From NCBI GenBank assembly GCA_038757945.1, contig JBCDGJ010000134.1:1-13676 (forward strand): DNA of 13,676 nucleotides, given 5' to 3'. The notes below the pieces were generated by a model. It was not told the DNA's origin, made no database searches, and worked only from the letters and a program-made list of their open reading frames with translations. The position numbers and the translations under genes are program-made. Numbering within the stretch: the stretch's first letter is position 1; every line of letters begins with the position of its first letter. Below are positions 13,407-13,676 of this stretch, one piece after another. Origin of the DNA: CALHVX01 sp038757945. Its GTDB lineage: Bacteria > Pseudomonadota > Gammaproteobacteria > Pseudomonadales > Azotimanducaceae.

Positions 13407-13676
13407 ATGCGCGAGCCCCCAATTCATAGCCGACCCACCCGCCGCCCTTGCGCGCGGCTGGCTGCGCTCGGGCTCCTATTCAGCGGTGTCGTGCACGCGG
13501 AAGGATCGGCCCAAATCGAGCTGACCCAGCGCCTGCTGGATTTCAGCCGGGCCCAGGTCGAGGGCTATGCCATCGATGCCGACTCGGCCTCCCTGTTCGT
13601 GGATATCGAGACCGTCGGCGAAGTGATCAACGTCAGCGCGTGCGGCTCGGTGGACGGCGACAACATCACCGTCGAC
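13407..13676 (+). CDS. Exported protein of unknown function, 5' part (runs off the right edge)
   Basis: Ninety codons are visible with no stop. From ATG 13407 the product has a basic n-region (MREPPIHSRPTRRPCAR), a hydrophobic core LAALGLLFSGVV and a cleavage site near HA-EG (about residue 30). The mature protein begins EGSAQIELTQRLLDFSRAQV and continues with acidic, beta-rich sequence (LFVDIETVGEVINVSACGSVDGDNITVD). I do not recognise the family from this part. The same frame is open from ATG 13281, which has GGAGG 16 bases upstream, but that start would put the signal core at about residue 60. I prefer 13407 on signal-peptide grounds. Confidence 0.65.
   Translation, partial: MREPPIHSRPTRRPCARLAALGLLFSGVVHAEGSAQIELTQRLLDFSRAQVEGYAIDADSASLFVDIETVGEVINVSACGSVDGDNITVD

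Overview
The window is a GC-rich piece of a Gram-negative chromosome. Two TonB-dependent outer-membrane receptors, a periplasmic-binding-protein ABC importer, Fur-type operators and an IsdG-type heme monooxygenase point to a gammaproteobacterium, perhaps marine. That assignment is an inference from gene content; no rRNA or other taxonomic marker is present. I see no tRNA, rRNA, IS element, phage gene or CRISPR array.

Layout. (1) Positions 1-115, minus strand: the 5' end of a predicted lipoprotein gene that runs out of the window. (2) 190-2505, plus strand: a thiamine pyrophosphate (TPP) riboswitch with a legible switching hairpin, followed by a TonB-dependent receptor, probably a thiamine-regulated outer-membrane importer. 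(3) 2531-3133, plus strand: a single gene for a PNPOx-fold flavoprotein with its own promoter. It converges on and overlaps the next operon by 20 bp. (4) 9455 down to 3114, minus strand: a tightly packed heme-uptake operon in the order heme TonB receptor, hmuT, hmuU, hmuV, a small Cys/His-rich protein with a Fur-like winged helix, and a two-domain VOC (glyoxalase-fold) protein. Most junctions are 1-4 bp overlaps or gaps of a few bases. (5) 9601-9660: a compact divergent control region with a perfect 7-1-7 Fur box inside two overlapping promoters. (6) 9700-11706, plus strand: a DUF6607-like exported protein, a 34-residue single-span membrane protein, and a PiuC/PKHD-type Fe(II)/2-oxoglutarate dioxygenase. 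(7) 12066-11758, minus strand: an IsdG/HmuD-like heme-degrading monooxygenase with its own weaker Fur-like site. (8) 12973-12191, minus strand: a PlsC-type acyltransferase. (9) A regulatory-looking 430-bp gap with an NtrC-like dyad, then the start of an exported protein gene that continues past the right edge.

How it fits together. The centre of the window (3.1-12.1 kb) reads as one iron/heme regulon. The outer-membrane receptor passes heme to periplasmic HmuT; HmuU/HmuV import it; the IsdG-type enzyme opens the porphyrin ring in the cytosol. The DUF6607-like protein, the tiny membrane protein and the dioxygenase are fired from the same Fur-controlled region. The least understood parts are the Fur-like winged-helix protein coupled to hmuV, the DUF6607-like protein and the 34-residue membrane protein. 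The left end is a separate vitamin-B1-controlled uptake unit.
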